Shown here: positions 1 through 14,000 of the stretch, piece after piece
Layout of the letters: each line of letters starts with the position of its first letter
Numbering within the stretch: position 1 is the stretch's first letter
DNA from: Serilophus lunatus
Lineage: Eukaryota > Chordata > Aves > Passeriformes > Eurylaimidae
Length of the DNA: 64,000 nucleotides
Direction of reading: 5' to 3'
Assembly (NCBI GenBank): GCA_013399895.1
Contig: VXBA01005468.1
Coordinates: forward strand, 71,587 to 135,586
The notes under the pieces: model-generated
Seen by the model: the letters and a program-made list of their open reading frames with translations, nothing else
What the model was told of the DNA's origin: nothing
The model's database searches: none
Translations under genes and position numbers: made by a program

Positions 1-3000
1 TTGACTTTTGATTTGACTGCATGTTAATATTTGTATTTAATTTCAACCAGGAAAGAAAACAAAGCAAAACAAATCCCTCACATTCAAAGGGGCAAAGCCC
101 AAGATCAGTAAGGCTGGTCTAGACATGTATCTGCCATTCAAAAGTCAAGCTAATCAACAGGGATTATTATTACCCAATAGTAATTTTCACAGATATCCTG
201 AGGAAAGTGAATAATCATTTTGCCAATTAGTCCATGAGTTCCTATCCTAAATCCATCATAGTTTAGCAGTTTCTAAACTAACTTTCTAGTTCATTTGGTT
301 ATATCTAGGAAACATATTAATGCACACTGAAGATGAGTATGCCACTAGGTAATGCTGTTTACAAATGACAAATATTTAAATATGACTTTTAATTGAAGTT
401 GTCAGTTAAATTATATTTATACTCTTATTATTACACTCTGTTCAAAATACTTTACTGGAACGACACAACCTAGTGACAAGCCAGTTTTTTAGACCCCATT
501 TAAAGAGAACAATGGTAACTTGCTAATAGAGCATCACGTTTATGTCAACCGATCAGAAATGTACTGTTAAATGTACCGTTTTGTCTGTGCTCCCAGTGAG
601 CAAGAAACCACAAAGTCATTTTAATTTTACAGAGACAAATTAAAAGAGTCAAGCATCTTCATTATGGTGCAGCTGTCGTAAAAACTGAGAGAGAAAACAG
701 GAGTGAAAGTATCTTCAAATCACATCCATATTGACATCTCACAACTGCAGCCTGATTGTATTGTTAATTAATTCTCTAAATGCACAATAAGCCAAAGAGA
801 CAATTTATAAAGCATACTTGTCATTTAATTAGTAAATTAACTTTTTATCTGAGATGCCTTTCCATTTAATTAGTGGATACTGAAGGCCAAGATAACACCA
901 GCTGGAGTTTTCAGAAAGAAAAACTAATTTCACTTATCTAGTCAACAACTTTTATCAGAGTGGTCTGTGAGTTGTATTCTGTCTGGTTATTTATGCTTTG
1001 CCATTATAAAAACAGAATGTGGAAATAAAATTTCTAAGATGAGTTAATATTATAATTCCCAAGATCAAGTTTGTAATTATTCATGTCTTCAGTTTTTCTT
1101 AATTATACTCGACTTTTGTACTGCCATGTTATTCACATGAAGTCAATTAAATGTACAAGTGTTTCTTGGACCAGACCCTCTGTATAAATTAAGGAGATTT
1201 GGAAATTGCTCTCTGAGAAGTGACTTGTTACAAGATGCTCTGTTCCGAGCACATATGGAAATGAAATGAAAATAGAAATGACTAGCTCGAGACACTGTAA
1301 ATCTTAAGTGGTTCTGCAGTTTTGTACACACTTCTTTAAATACAACCAAGTTACTAAGGGACATTCTACCTAAAGCTTTCAATGACCCAGGGGTGTCAGA
1401 TGCTAGATGGATATCTTTTTCATACCAGAATCAGGAAGAGTTTTGTGTTTTCATAATTTTCAAATTTCGCCAGAAAATATATTTTGTCTTTGAAAAACAC
1501 TCACTTATTTTTCAAGCCTCTTTCTTTATAAACCTTCAACGGATGAAAATGGAGGCAACACCCTCATACGGTGAGTCCATAGACCACTCTCCTAGGAAAA
1601 GAGCAGTTCTCTCTGCAGGCTGAAATGATGCAAAACTGTCTCCCAACCAGCAGAAGGTTTTCTTAGTCACAAGGAAAGGCATATCCAGATAAATTTGAAG
1701 GATGAGAAATCCTCCCCATTTTTCTTGTTGAGATTGTGCCAGAGTATGGGTTTTCAGAATCTCAAGCTTGCTCAGAAGCACATACATCTTATTTAAGCAT
1801 CTGCTCAGGGATTTAAGTATTTCTGGGTGCTGTCCTTAGTTGGTTTTCACTGGTGTGAAGACGATATCACTTTCCTATCTCACTGGCTGTTTGAAGTGTT
1901 CTGGAGTAATGATAGACATGGAGTACATCCCTTTTCCCATGCATATTAGGTAAAACTCACTGAAAAAAATCTTATATTCCATATGTATTGAAATGATATT
2001 TCTTGTTCTTCTGGCTCCCTTTTTACATTCTCAGGTAAATTATAATATTTTGGTGTTGATGATATTCTCTAAGAGCAGTTAGTTGAGAGATCTGCAGCTT
2101 CTGACCAGTTGACCTTAAAATTTGATGTCTCTAGTCAAGCAAAAAAACCCCAAAAAACAAACAAAAAAACCCCCCAAANATGAAAGGAATAGAGGATTTA
2201 GATGATTCTGAATCAGTCAGAAAATGTAAGTTATTTAAGAGAGACACACTGCCAATTTAAACTAACTCATTGCTTATATTTCAATAATAAATAGACTTCA
2301 GTGTATGGCATCATGGCTGTTGTGTTACTTTACAACAGATTTTTTTCCCTTATAGAGGAAGAATCATGATGATCTATTCTTTAACAGATATTGACAAAGT
2401 CAAAGATTCCTGCTCTTAAAAGTCAAAACTGCCCTAAGAGGAAAATGTTCCGCTATAAGATATTCAAGTCAAACAAACAGAAAAATAAATATTTACAACC
2501 CTAAGGCAATCAGACAAAAAGCAAAATTGCACATCAGATTGATTGGCCCAATTCTACACAGAGAGAGAATACTCTCAAAAAATGCTGTAAGTCAGTCTGT
2601 ATTAGTGTTTTTAATCTGGTGAAGAGTTGATATTTGAAATACATTTGTCTTTACACATAGACGCAGCTTGTTTTCAGAGAATATCCAAGAACTATTGCAG
2701 CTGACACTTTCAAGAGGACAAGAAATCAAGAGGTTTGAGTTCAGATATGCCTTCCAGTTATTTTAATATTCTACTAAGGTAATCATCTTATAAGTTACAG
2801 TTTCTGAGGGGCAAGTTTTCGTTTCTCCCACCTCTATATAAAAGCTGAAGGGGTTGTCCAGTGTCAAACCTGCACAGGACTCTTGTGAGGTTTCAAGTTA
2901 TCTTACTTCTGTACATTCTGATAGAACCAAGCAATGAAATTTCCAATTGTGATATTTCGGTTTTACTATTCTGGTTTGGCTACTTTTTATTAATTACCAT

Positions 3001-3201
3001 TTGGGGTTTTTTGACCTGAATGATGCTTTACAGAGTAATATAAAGTGACTTCAGCTGATTATTTTGGTCAGCTGTGGTAATTTTTCTGCCTGTGATTGAG
3101 AAATTCTGCTAAACATTCTGAATGAATCTTGGAGAGTTATCAGTTACAAAACTGGTACCCAAGATCCCATCACAGGACAGATGGCAGCCGAGCTGAGAGT
3201 G
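1..3201. other. AT-rich unique non-coding DNA, no gene seen
   Basis: No gene or recognisable repeat is seen here. Open frames are under 90 codons, resemble no family I know and have no convincing splice-site or codon-bias support. A short A/C-rich run lies near 2140-2180. Positions 745-880 are unusually rich in homeodomain-type ATTA cores (reported separately as a finding). A weakly scored exon or lncRNA cannot be excluded by eye. Confidence 0.6.
2179..2179. other. Single ambiguous base (N)
   Basis: One undetermined base within an A/C-homopolymer-rich stretch (runs of A, then C, then A). This is most likely a consensus-calling ambiguity and not biology. Confidence 0.95.
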
Positions 3202-3307
3202 TTATAGAATCCTGGAATGGTCTTGATTAAAAGGGACCTTAAAGGTAATTTAGTTTCAGCCTCCCTGCCATGAACAGGGACACATTGCACTAGACAAGGA
3301 TGCTCAG
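3202..3307 (-). repeat. CR1 LINE fragment, 3' tip, antisense
   Basis: This is about 105 bp from the 3' end of an avian CR1 non-LTR retrotransposon, read on the minus strand. On the plus strand the order is tail (TATAGAATCCTGGAATGG), then AAAAGGGACCTTAAAGG, then CTCCCTGCCATGAACAGGGA, then a CACTAGACAAGG-like block. These are the standard landmarks of the CR1 3' untranslated end. The homology stops abruptly after TGCTCAG. The 5' part of the element is absent, as is usual for CR1 copies truncated during target-primed reverse transcription. The copy is well diverged and non-functional. Confidence 0.85.
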
Positions 3308-6300
3308 TCATTTTCTTCCATTCCACCAGTGCAGTGATTCACCCAAGGTAAAAGAAGCAGAGTTTTTGATACCTGAGCAAAAAATGTGCAAAGACAGAAC
3401 TGATTTCTCACCAGTTCAGGACACCAGCATTTCCCCTGTCTTTCGCTTCTCTGGAAGCAAAGGATTAGTAGGAAGTTCTCGAGACAGGAAGAATGGAGCC
3501 AGAAGGGAGGTGTGAGAAGAGAGAGGGATTTGCTTCTGTTCTCACCAAGACTGCACGAGAAAGGTGTGAGTGCTGACAACCACTTTTAGTGGCCTCTTTC
3601 TGCACACCATAAGCCTTTGACAACAGCACAGTCATTATTGAAGATCTCCAGGGATGACAGAAAATTTCATGGTACTCTATTGGGGTCACTCCTTGCTTGG
3701 GCTGCGGACAGGAGGAGCCATTAGAACTATTCTGAAGATTTCACATTTGCAGAGATATGCAGGCAAGAAACCACATGTTGGAAAAGGCATTAAAAAAAAA
3801 AAAAACAGGAAAGGGAAAACATGCTCAAATTTGATATATTTAAGAGGTTCATTAATTGCCAACTTATATAAGAGAAATTTTAAAGAGAAAGATTCAATGT
3901 GACTTGTATATGCAAATGTTCATAAAAAAGCTATGAATACTGGATCTTTAATATAAATACCTAACATTTGAATCTTTATCAGATGAGAAATAAATAAGCT
4001 GGTCTTCTTTAACCTGAATGAAGTTTACTGTTAGAAAAAAAAATGATTGTAACTGTGTATTGGTTTCTCTACTGCTTAAAATCATTAAATTATCATCTTG
4101 AAAAATAAAGTTCTGGGGCATGTTTCACAAAACGGATTTTTGGCAATTTAAGTGCATTTATTTCTATAGAGCAATGGGTTTGGTTGTAGAAGAACTTACA
4201 TGTTTATAAAATTCTGAGTGAAATGTTTTCCTGCCAGATATGCCCATTGGCTGAGTAAGGTCCTGAATTCAGGTGTGAGAGATGGGATAAAATATTGTTC
4301 CACACAATGCCATAAGGGATCCAACAATATCAAGTTTTTTATCTCCCCATTGCAGTGCATACCATGTACCTTCAAATCCCCTTATCTGCAAAAGTTATAA
4401 CACTCTGAGAATCCAAGTGATTTCATTACTCAATAGATATTTGTATCCCTCATCCTGCTGCTTTAAATGGGGTTTATATATTAAAAAGATTTTATGGGGT
4501 CTTTGAAAGCTTTTGAAAATCCAAGACATAGAATTAGACAACTGTCAATGTCTAGGATAAAACCTCTTTTTATGAATTGTTATCAGATGTTGTGTGAAGG
4601 TATTTGTTTTAAAGCTGTGATTCTATAACTGTATAATTGCAGTCTTATTTGTTTATACATTTGTTTTATTCCTTAATACACACCCAGATGGTGGTTTCTC
4701 AAAATCATATTTGTTATTACTAGAGATTATTAATTTGTCTAATTTCTGTATTTTGTTTTATCTCCCGTTTTGTATGTATTGGGGAAAAATATCTTCTGTT
4801 GATTACTGTTCCAAAGTGAATTATCTTAAATATAAAATTTCCCATTCAAAGATTTTCTTGTGGGTTTTGATGGACTGTTCTGTGTTTTATCCTATCAGCC
4901 TTTTTCACTGTAAGAGTTAAACCACAGTATATTATAAAGTACAATCATATAGGTTTTGACAACTCCTCTCTCATATAATTTTTGATTGGAGAATGAAATT
5001 ATCAATATGAAGGTCATGAAGAATTTATAAAAACTCTACTTATGCATGAAAAATTATTTGAATAGAGATTCATAGGAATTTTGCACTTCCCCTTCAAAGA
5101 TAATATTTACTTTTTACTTTTATATTCACATTAATATGTTGAAGAGGGGGAGCTCACATTAGTTAACTCATTAACAAACTCTGCATGAAATAATGCAGAT
5201 GAGGTTTTTTCAAGCAATATCTAAATAAAAATGTCCATAATGTCAGTACATGACTTAGAAATAAATTATCTATCAAGTGCATAAACATATTTCCATAAGT
5301 TACTCTACAAATCCAAGAGCTAGAAACTGGATATGTGATAGACTTGTGATTAAAGACTAAGAATCAAAACCATTTTGAATGCCAGAATCTAGTATAGAAT
5401 GAAGGTTGAATTTTGTTGCCTACATCTAAAACAATGCATCTGAGAACCTCTACCCAAATGCAAAGTTCTTTCTGAAAGCTTCACATGTAGCCTTTTTATT
5501 TGAATCCAGCTGTAGAAAAAACAGTCTGTCAAAGTGCCACTGAGCACCAGACACAATTTCCACCTTGTTCAGTCTTTTTGATCCAATGCACTTTGTTTTG
5601 AATAGCAGACTGGCTTCAGGAAAAGAAGAGGAGTTTATACCTGGATCCTTGTGGCATGTTTGAGGTAGGGAACAGCTGTGGTTTAGAATTCTCCCTTATA
5701 AAGACACAGTTGCTGACCCCTACTACAGAACTATTGATTAAAAGAGTACATGACCTGGCGTCTTGGTTACTGTCCTTCAAAGACAAAAGAAGGATGTGCA
5801 ACTCTTGAATAAAGGGATATTTCTGTCCATTTTCAAAAAAGTTCTGAACTTAGGATTGCAGGTGAATAAATCTCCATTTTGCTTTAAAACCTTACATATC
5901 TTGCTCTTTTTGACTACTTATCTGACTAGGGTTTTTTGATTCCTCCCATTATCTCTCTGTTTCCTCTCTGTGCTTTACTGGAAATGCTGGTTTTGGCCTC
6001 AAGAGTATGATAGCAGCAGACACTATGTAGCTTTTAGACTAAAAATACCTTTATGAAAGACATGACTGAGGATCTTAAGTAAGACTTCATGAAGGAATAT
6101 GTATGGCGTGTTACTGAATAACTTTAATACTGAGGTACACCGTGTATAGATCCAAAACCAGGTAACAATAAGACATCTTCCTAAATGCATTACCTGCTGT
6201 ATAATCAGAAGCAAAAGAATTACTGATAATGTAGGCTATTATGCAAGCTTAGTAAAGGTAGGAGAATAGACCTGACAGAAACCTTCCTATTCTTTTTTTT

Positions 6301-7735
6301 TTCATTGTCATTCTTGTCTGTGCTAAAATCACATTATATTCATTCCAAGATTCTTATACTCCTATTTTCTTACTATTTTTTTACCTGCTCAGCATTTCAG
6401 ATTTTCTGTATTTACCCATTATTTTGCTTAATCCAGGGTAATTATCCCATAAAGGGGAGCAGAGTTCTCAAACTAGTACCTGCTAATCTCATTAAATAGA
6501 GCTCTGGCTTTTCAAAATTTTTCTTAGCACACAAAATGAAACAGTACTTGATGGTTTGAAAGGTAACTCTGTAAAAAAAAAAAAAATACAATAGCTGAAG
6601 CATTACACTTTCAGAAGCAATTCAGGAGAATCTGCTTTATTTGAGTGGCTGACAGAGACAATGTGGTTTCCATAGAGAAATACCTTCCAACTCCAGTAAT
6701 GGGACGCCCGAGTACACATTGTTATCTCCAGGAAAGCAATCTTGATCTTATGGTGGTTGCAAATACCAGATTCCTCTTTTCAGAGTAATGGTATTTCCCA
6801 TCCTGTGAATCTTTACAACTCTAAGGCTCCCCAAAGTTCTCTGTGGCTCACATGCACCTCGAACCACTGACATTAAATTGCCTTGGAGAGGAAGCAGAAG
6901 GCAGCTGTCAGCTACATTTCACCCAAAAGGGAAGGGGATCTCTTGTTTTACATAAAACAGTCAATTCTAATGAAAAATTCCACTTTTGGTACTCGAATTA
7001 TATATGCTGTCTAGTGTATGAGGTAAGGAGACTGAACACTTTTTATGAATTTGTTATTAGTTCAGGAGTTCCTGGTACTTGACATATCCAGCCTATGTTG
7101 GCACTGGATTTTTAAGGACCTCAAAACCAGTATTCTGTGACTCTTCTTGTGAGACCTATTCAACTATCAAGAATTTTATCTAAAAGGTGTTTTTTTTTCA
7201 GTAGAAAGAAATTTCCTTCTATGTCTCATCCTATTGCTATTAGATGTATCTGTTTGCCACTAATAGTTTGTGATTGTTCCATCCAGAGAAAATTTTCTTG
7301 ATTGATCAAAGACATAATTATTCTTGTGACTATTCCATCTGCACATGAATATTGTATCAGACCATTTCACATACTCTGTCTTGTGCAAACTCTGCTCTAT
7401 TTCTTCAATGATTGGTATGAGAGTAAAGAAAAATAAGATTTTTTTAAAGCCTTTGTTTTACCAGAAAATGTCTGGGTTTTATTTTCCTGCATTTCTTGTG
7501 AAAAAGATAATTTCATTAAAATCTTTTTATCACAGTAACAACCTACAATTTAGTCAAGAACAACAGTAATTCAATGTTTTACAATTCTATCAATTGGTCG
7601 CTCTGCTTCGAGGTTTGTACAAGAAATAATTTCCTGTGCAAACAAATTACAATGAAAGCGAGACAAAAGGAGAAGAGCCCGCAGAGAGTTCCTGTGAATC
7701 AACCTTAGGTCAAAGCTAGATAATGCATCCAGATT
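3308..7735. other. AT-rich unique non-coding DNA, no gene seen
   Basis: No recognisable gene or interspersed repeat. Short A-runs occur at 3792-3805 and 6573-6586. Open frames are all under about 92 codons and resemble no known family. Confidence 0.55.
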
Positions 7736-8080
7736 TCACAGAATATTCTGAACATTCAGAATTGGAAAGATACCCACAAATATCACCAAGCCTAACTCCC
7801 GACCCTGCACAGAACAGAGAAGGGCAGGACAATCCTCTCCCTGGCCCGGCTGGTGATGCTGTTCCTGATGCCCCCAGGACAGGTTTGACCCTCCTGGCTG
7901 CCAAGGCACTACTGACTCGTGGCCAACTGGCCATGGACAAGGACCCCTAGGTCCCTTTCCTGGCACTGCTTTCCAGCATCTCATTTCCCAGTCTGAACAT
8001 CCAGGCTTGCCCCATCCCAGGTTTATAACCCAGCACTTTCCCTTGTTGAAATGAACAGATTTCCTAAGCTTTAGTCCTTC
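7736..8080 (-). repeat. Internally deleted CR1 LINE copy, antisense
   Basis: This is an antisense CR1. The left edge (minus-strand 3' end) carries the tail type ending in AGAATATTCTGTGA. The block just inside it corresponds to the GGAGTTGG..ATTTGTGGGT tail consensus. Further right, the minus strand reads as decayed CR1 reverse-transcriptase C-terminal coding sequence: FNKGKC-x2-INLGWGKPGC (plus-strand about 8000-8065), then a degraded ERDLGVLVDGKLN-like segment and a CALAARRAN-like segment (about 7860-7960). The two parts are joined near 7800-7825, so the remaining ORF2 C-terminus and most of the 3' UTR are missing. The inner part is clearly more GC-rich than its surroundings. The open frames on both strands here are by-products of this element. 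Its exact right edge is uncertain. Confidence 0.88.
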
Positions 8081-11000
8081 GAGGTTTTGCACAATATAAG
8101 CACCACTCTATATAATGCTAATAGAGAAGATTTCTGTTTTGAATAAAGCGTAACACTTTGACTATGTCCTGATGTTCATGGACATTAGTGGACAGATTGT
8201 TGTCATCTGTGAAAGCCCAGACATTCTTGTTTATACATCTATGCCAAGTATAAGAAAAATTGTTGTTTTGTGTTTCTGTCTAAGTACACAATAATTTACA
8301 GTGAATGAAGGTGGTGTGTTTGCTCAGAATTCTGGGATAAAGCATCCCTTATGAACAGTCACACCATATTTAAATTTAGACAGCCCTCTTCTGTGGGGTT
8401 CTAGTACATGCTGCTTATGAAGTTCTTTGAGATTCCTTGCAATGAAAAATGCCACATAGAGTCAAATATTATATCAGTTTACATATTTTACTTTTTCAGA
8501 AGGCTTTCTCTCAGAGTTGTAAATGTACTAGCAGTTAAATTAATGATTAGTGGTCTTCTCTAAATACTGATTAGTTTTCTTCTCTGGAAGTGAGCTTCCT
8601 TTGCCTCAAAGGCACAGCTGTCCTGATCTTTTAATTACTTGTAAGTGTGATAGCAGCAGCAGCTTAGGAAGACAAAACATGATTTGTGTTTAAATGCATA
8701 CAGACAAACAAATTCAGGCAACCTGAATTCAGAGAACATGAATTCTGCTACTCTTGTTTCAATTTCAAGAGGAAAGTACATGGAGTATTTTTACATTGTT
8801 GTGAAGACTGTAATTACAGGATGCTCTTCTTTCCTTGAACATACGAATGCACATTCTTCAAAAAACTTATCCACCTCTATTCATGCATTTGCTACTGAAG
8901 ATCTGTACTACCTTATAATAGGTAGTATGGAGGGAGCTGGGGTTGAGAGTGTAATTGCATGTGAGCAAAGTGTGCAAGGAAGAGTTCAGCTGCATGATGG
9001 AAAGTTGCTATGGCCAATGAAGCAATATGTTGAATAGGTCTGGAGAGGCTCTTATGTTTGTATGCACTGAAGGTATATTCTGTGCTAAAACAATGATCAA
9101 GGTACGAACTTTTCTGCTCTCAGTGGGAATAGAAAGTTATGAGATAGTACTGAGTAGGCTGAATTGTCTAGTGTCTGCTCTGTGTTTACTTACCCTGAAA
9201 ACCTAAAACAAATTCTGCTAAAAGGGGGTTAAATATTAATTCCTATATGCAGGTGGAAATGCTGAACCACACAAATAAAGATTGCGGAATAGCTAGAGAG
9301 GAATTATCTCTGTTAAAGAGGATCTGAGAGCGATTGAGGATAACAAACATTTCTTAATATTTTCAGTGGCATACCATACAAATAGAAATGACATCTGTAA
9401 CATAAATAATTATTCTGATGTTCTCTACGCTGCTGGGATATTGAACTGAAATATTTGGTGCAGGTCTGGTCTCTATACATAAAGAGAAATATGAATCCAT
9501 GGAATACCAACAAGAAAGATCCAAGGTCTGAAGACCATAGTATGGGTTTCCAAATGGGGCATAGCTTTCCCAGTGGGCCTCACTGATGTGTGAGTATGAC
9601 ATACAATCCGCTGAACTCTCCAATTCCAAACTCTGTGGTCTCATGTTAAACGCACTTTATTATCTCTTCAATCTCTTTCTGCATGCAAAGGTAATATCTT
9701 TTTAGTTTTTTGGTAATGGCTATGTTAGTGCTCTTTCAAGGTGTCTCTTGTGTTTCTTTTGCATTCAGGAACATCTTGACTACTCTTATTTTAGAGCTTC
9801 ATTATCAAGTTCACTAATATGCTTTGTAGATTTCAGAGTTAATGTGCGCATCAAGAGCACAGTCATTTAAATTTGGTGAGGAGGATGAAATCTCTACTTA
9901 GCCAAAGGTTTTAGGTACTCAAATAAGGAAAGAGAATAATGGGAGAGTTACACTTTACATCTGATTATGACACTTCTGAGAAACAACATATCTTTCTGTT
10001 TTCTTGCAGGGACTGGAATAAAAAAAAAAAATACAAAAAAAAGAAAAGGTTGTACTCAGAAAATTCTTGGTGTGAGTAATTACATTTTTCTTTTAAATTT
10101 CAATTTCTCTACTTAACTTTCTTTCCCTAAAATTGAAATACAAACTAACACAAAGAGATTGGGAAAATCAAATTTTAATAATATAGAATACTAAGAAAGT
10201 TTAACTCACCTAAAAAAAATATTTCTTTTCCCTTCTGAATTCATAATTACTTTCAAGACTTCAGGGTCTTTGCTCCTAGCCTGAGGTTAGAAAGAACAAG
10301 AGAAAGAGGAAGGAGAGAAAGAAAAAGTAGGCATTTTTCTGGGTCACCGCGTTTGAAATACATTTTCCAGCCAATTTTCATCAGACCATCCAGAGGTACC
10401 TCAAGTAGTCTAGCCTTCCTGATGAGAAAGAGGCATCTGTGAAAATTAAGAGATCTGAAACAAATTCATGCCTTCAGGCATTACTAATTGATCCTAATTT
10501 ATTAAAGGTAAAGCCAAGAAAAAAACCCTCCACGTCTGGGCAATATAATAAAATATAGCAGATTTGATCCTTGGCCTGAGACATTGCAAAGCTGCCCTTG
10601 AATAAGGTGTTATTAGAAAGGGAACTAGATCTTGATTTCCTGAGCCTCTAGAGAATATGTAATCTATTATAAAATTTCATCAGCAATGAAGGCAAGATTT
10701 ATGTAAAGTTAAAATATATATTCTCATTTTATATATCACTATAGAAGTAGTCAGGATATATGCAATGACTTTATGGTTTCACATGTTCCTTTCTAATGCA
10801 AATGCTATAGTTGCTCTTGTAAAAGCAAATTTTATGGTACATGAACATGAATAGACTGACTTGACTTGGCTAAAAATGTTTGGCACTGAGCCTTGTTCAT
10901 CACACATCATCTGAAGAGCATGGCTGTGTTAACCTCATTGCTCACCATCCCTTTATTTTTTCATGTATAATTTAACAGAATTATATGAAAAAGGAGCAAC

Positions 11001-14000
11001 CGTTCAAGTTAGGATAATTTTGTTTCCAACTTTCACAGAAATAATAAAATATACAAAAAAGGGAGCATAGAAAGCAAAGTACTTGATCATATTTTCCCTT
11101 TGGAAATAAAACTTTATTAATATTAATATAATATCTTCTTGTTATCTCTTTTCTAAAATGTTGCCCCTTAGGTATATATCAGAAACTTTGTAGCTACTGC
11201 TTGTCAGTTAAATCTGAATATCTCTGCTGGTTTCCCATTGGGTTACCCTTATAAATTATTATTTCATAACTTTTTATGTATATATTTATGTAGAGTTATG
11301 TGTGCATGCTCTTTTTTATTACAAAACCTTTAGCTTGCAATAAATAAAGATACACATTAATAGCTTATAAGGCCTGTGGTAATTTAGTTTTTTCTGTATA
11401 TGTTTTAATCTTGCATGCTGACACTTCAATCCCTCAGTGACTGTCTTGCATATTATCTTCTCATGTGCTTTCTAAAAGGCAAGGCTAAAATTCCCCTTCT
11501 CTTACAGATGTCAAGAATATTTCTCTATCAATAATTCCCCAGAAGAGAGTAAAAATATTAAAAATGTAGAGCATGCATATAATATCCATTGCTACATTTT
11601 TTGCCCCTGTAAGTAGAATTCACTGAAAAACTTTGAATGAAAACTGTTGAAATTTGAGGCTCTGATAGTTTTATGGTTTTTTTGTTTCCTGGGGAAAATA
11701 AAAAGAATGAAAAATATTTCTGCAGGAAAAGTCAACCTCATAAGAAGAAAAAAAAAACAAACAACCTTCTGAGGTAAAAGATATGGATTTTCTAACCAGA
11801 AATACCTATAAAGATGTTATTTTGAGATTTCTACGCAAAACTGTCCATGAGATAATTGCATGTGCTGTCATGTGATGTTACAAATTCATTTCAGGAATCT
11901 GTAAGATTTTGTATGTTGCAAAGCCTTTGTGCCCAGAAAATGACTGCAACATCAGTGTTTTCTTATTTACAGTCTGCTATAATTTGTAAAGTAAATAATT
12001 CATTACAAAGACATTAATGAGCAGTTTTAGCGTTGTAAGCATTTTGATATTTTCTTCCTCTTTAGATATTTGAGCCTTTAATGTATCTTAATCTGGGAAA
12101 CGATCAAACTTTTAATATTAGCAAGTAGGAGAAATAATAATTAACCAAATCTATTGTAGCAATAGGGACATTTGATTTCATTTGATTCTTCAAAGATAAT
12201 CCTTAGGATACTTCCTATAAAATATATATATACATACAATACTTTTTATGGTAAGATCTACTACTGTCATGGTACCTGAGTACATTTCAAGTGAAACTGC
12301 TATGAAACTCCCAGTGGATTTCACATAGTCTGTGCTATTTTTTTTTTTTTTTCATTCCAGGACTTGAAATTTTTGTGTTGTGTATAAATCTTTCCACAGG
12401 GCTATGTCTAACCCTTGTGGTTGGGTTTACTCTTATATTCACGTAAAACCTGCATTAAGTTTGACATTTAGTGCAAAGTATAATCGGAAATTAACCTTAA
12501 GGCTCTAATTGAGTAGGAAAGTAATTCTGTAATAAAACCTAAACCACATCTTGATTGTAATCAAGAAACAGGGTGCTGGGGGTGGGGGTTCAGGGAAAGA
12601 GATGATACAATTTGGTATTTAATAAAAAGTAACACGTACAGCTTTAGGTATGCAATTTCCTTGGATAGCATTAAAAGAAAATGCAAAGCATATAAGAAAA
12701 ATTCTATTCATGTGCCTTATAGAACCATAAATTGCCATGACACTACAATGAGAACAACATGATTTGCCCAGTCAAAACCAATTATGTTATGGTAAAGGGG
12801 AAAACCAAGAAAGCTGTGGTCATCATAAACATTGTCAGCCCAAATCTGCATCTCTGTACCTTCTAACCCAATTTGCTTTACTGTTTTATTTGCATCTCAA
12901 AAAAAATTATTTTTTCCTTGATGAAATGGGCTTACCATGCCTGAAAAAATGAACTTTCTGTCCAGTTCATCTTTCTAACTGTCCATGTTCAACAATTATT
13001 TTATTATTTTTTTTCCTTTTATTTCATCCCTGAAATGCTCCTGTGGATTGCTATATATCATACTGCAGACTCAGGAGCAATTGCATAATGAACTGATATA
13101 ATCCAATGAGCATATTAACCTTCAAACTAATCAAAAGGCCTATTTGTCTTTTATACATGTCAAATGTACTGTACATTGAGTTTCCTCTTGAATTGTACTT
13201 TTGATGTGAATTGTTTTAATAGAACCTGTAATTAACAGGACAAGACTTCCCTTTCAACGCAATCGCTCTCGTAAGTCACAGTCTTGAAGGGTGCTGCACA
13301 CCTTTAATTGGCAATCGCTGAAACTTCAGGGTGCTCAGCATTTCACAGAACAAGCTCAGCTCCTTGAAATTACTAATAAATAACAAAGAGTCATAGAAGA
13401 TGAAAAAAATCAAACACTGTCCTTTTGATCACAGCATAAAGACAAGAGAGGTGAGAGACCAAGTTAAGAACATGCCCCAGGATTTTGGATGAAAATGTGT
13501 GAGATTTTTGCTGCCACATTCATGAAAGGAATTGGCCAAGACTCATGCACGAGGTCAGGACTCCAAACTGTTCCCCACCAAGGAACAAGAGTCATCTTCC
13601 AACACTAAGCAAGATCATATTTTTTGGAGTCAGTGGGTAACAGTGACCAGCCAGTGACTAAAAGCCCCGGTACCAGAACATCTGAGCTCTTCCTTCTCTG
13701 ATTTGTTATTGACTTTATCTGTGACCAAGGCCAAGGGACAGGACAGGCTGTCATACTTTCCATTTTGTGAGAATGCACGCATCATGGCATGGTTGTAGTG
13801 GCTATTTGGACAAAAACAAACTTTCCCCCTTGCTCTTTCCAACACAGCTATGTGGGCTGACATGAGGGATATGTTAGGATAAGCATATAGAGGCTTCAGG
13901 GACTACTCCTATAGAACCATTGAAGCACAGCAGTTGGGTTCTTGGTATGAAACTGTAACTATCCACTGCCCAGGTTTTTTTAGTAAATATGCATATTAAT

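Noticed and set aside
8684..9037. 117-codon plus-strand open frame
   Set aside because: No recognisable family, no signal peptide or domain, and no supporting splice or promoter context. A chance frame of this size is expected in 64 kb.
13986..13997. AATATGCATATT palindrome considered as a POU-factor site
   Set aside because: A 12-bp AT-rich palindrome is expected many times by chance in this composition.
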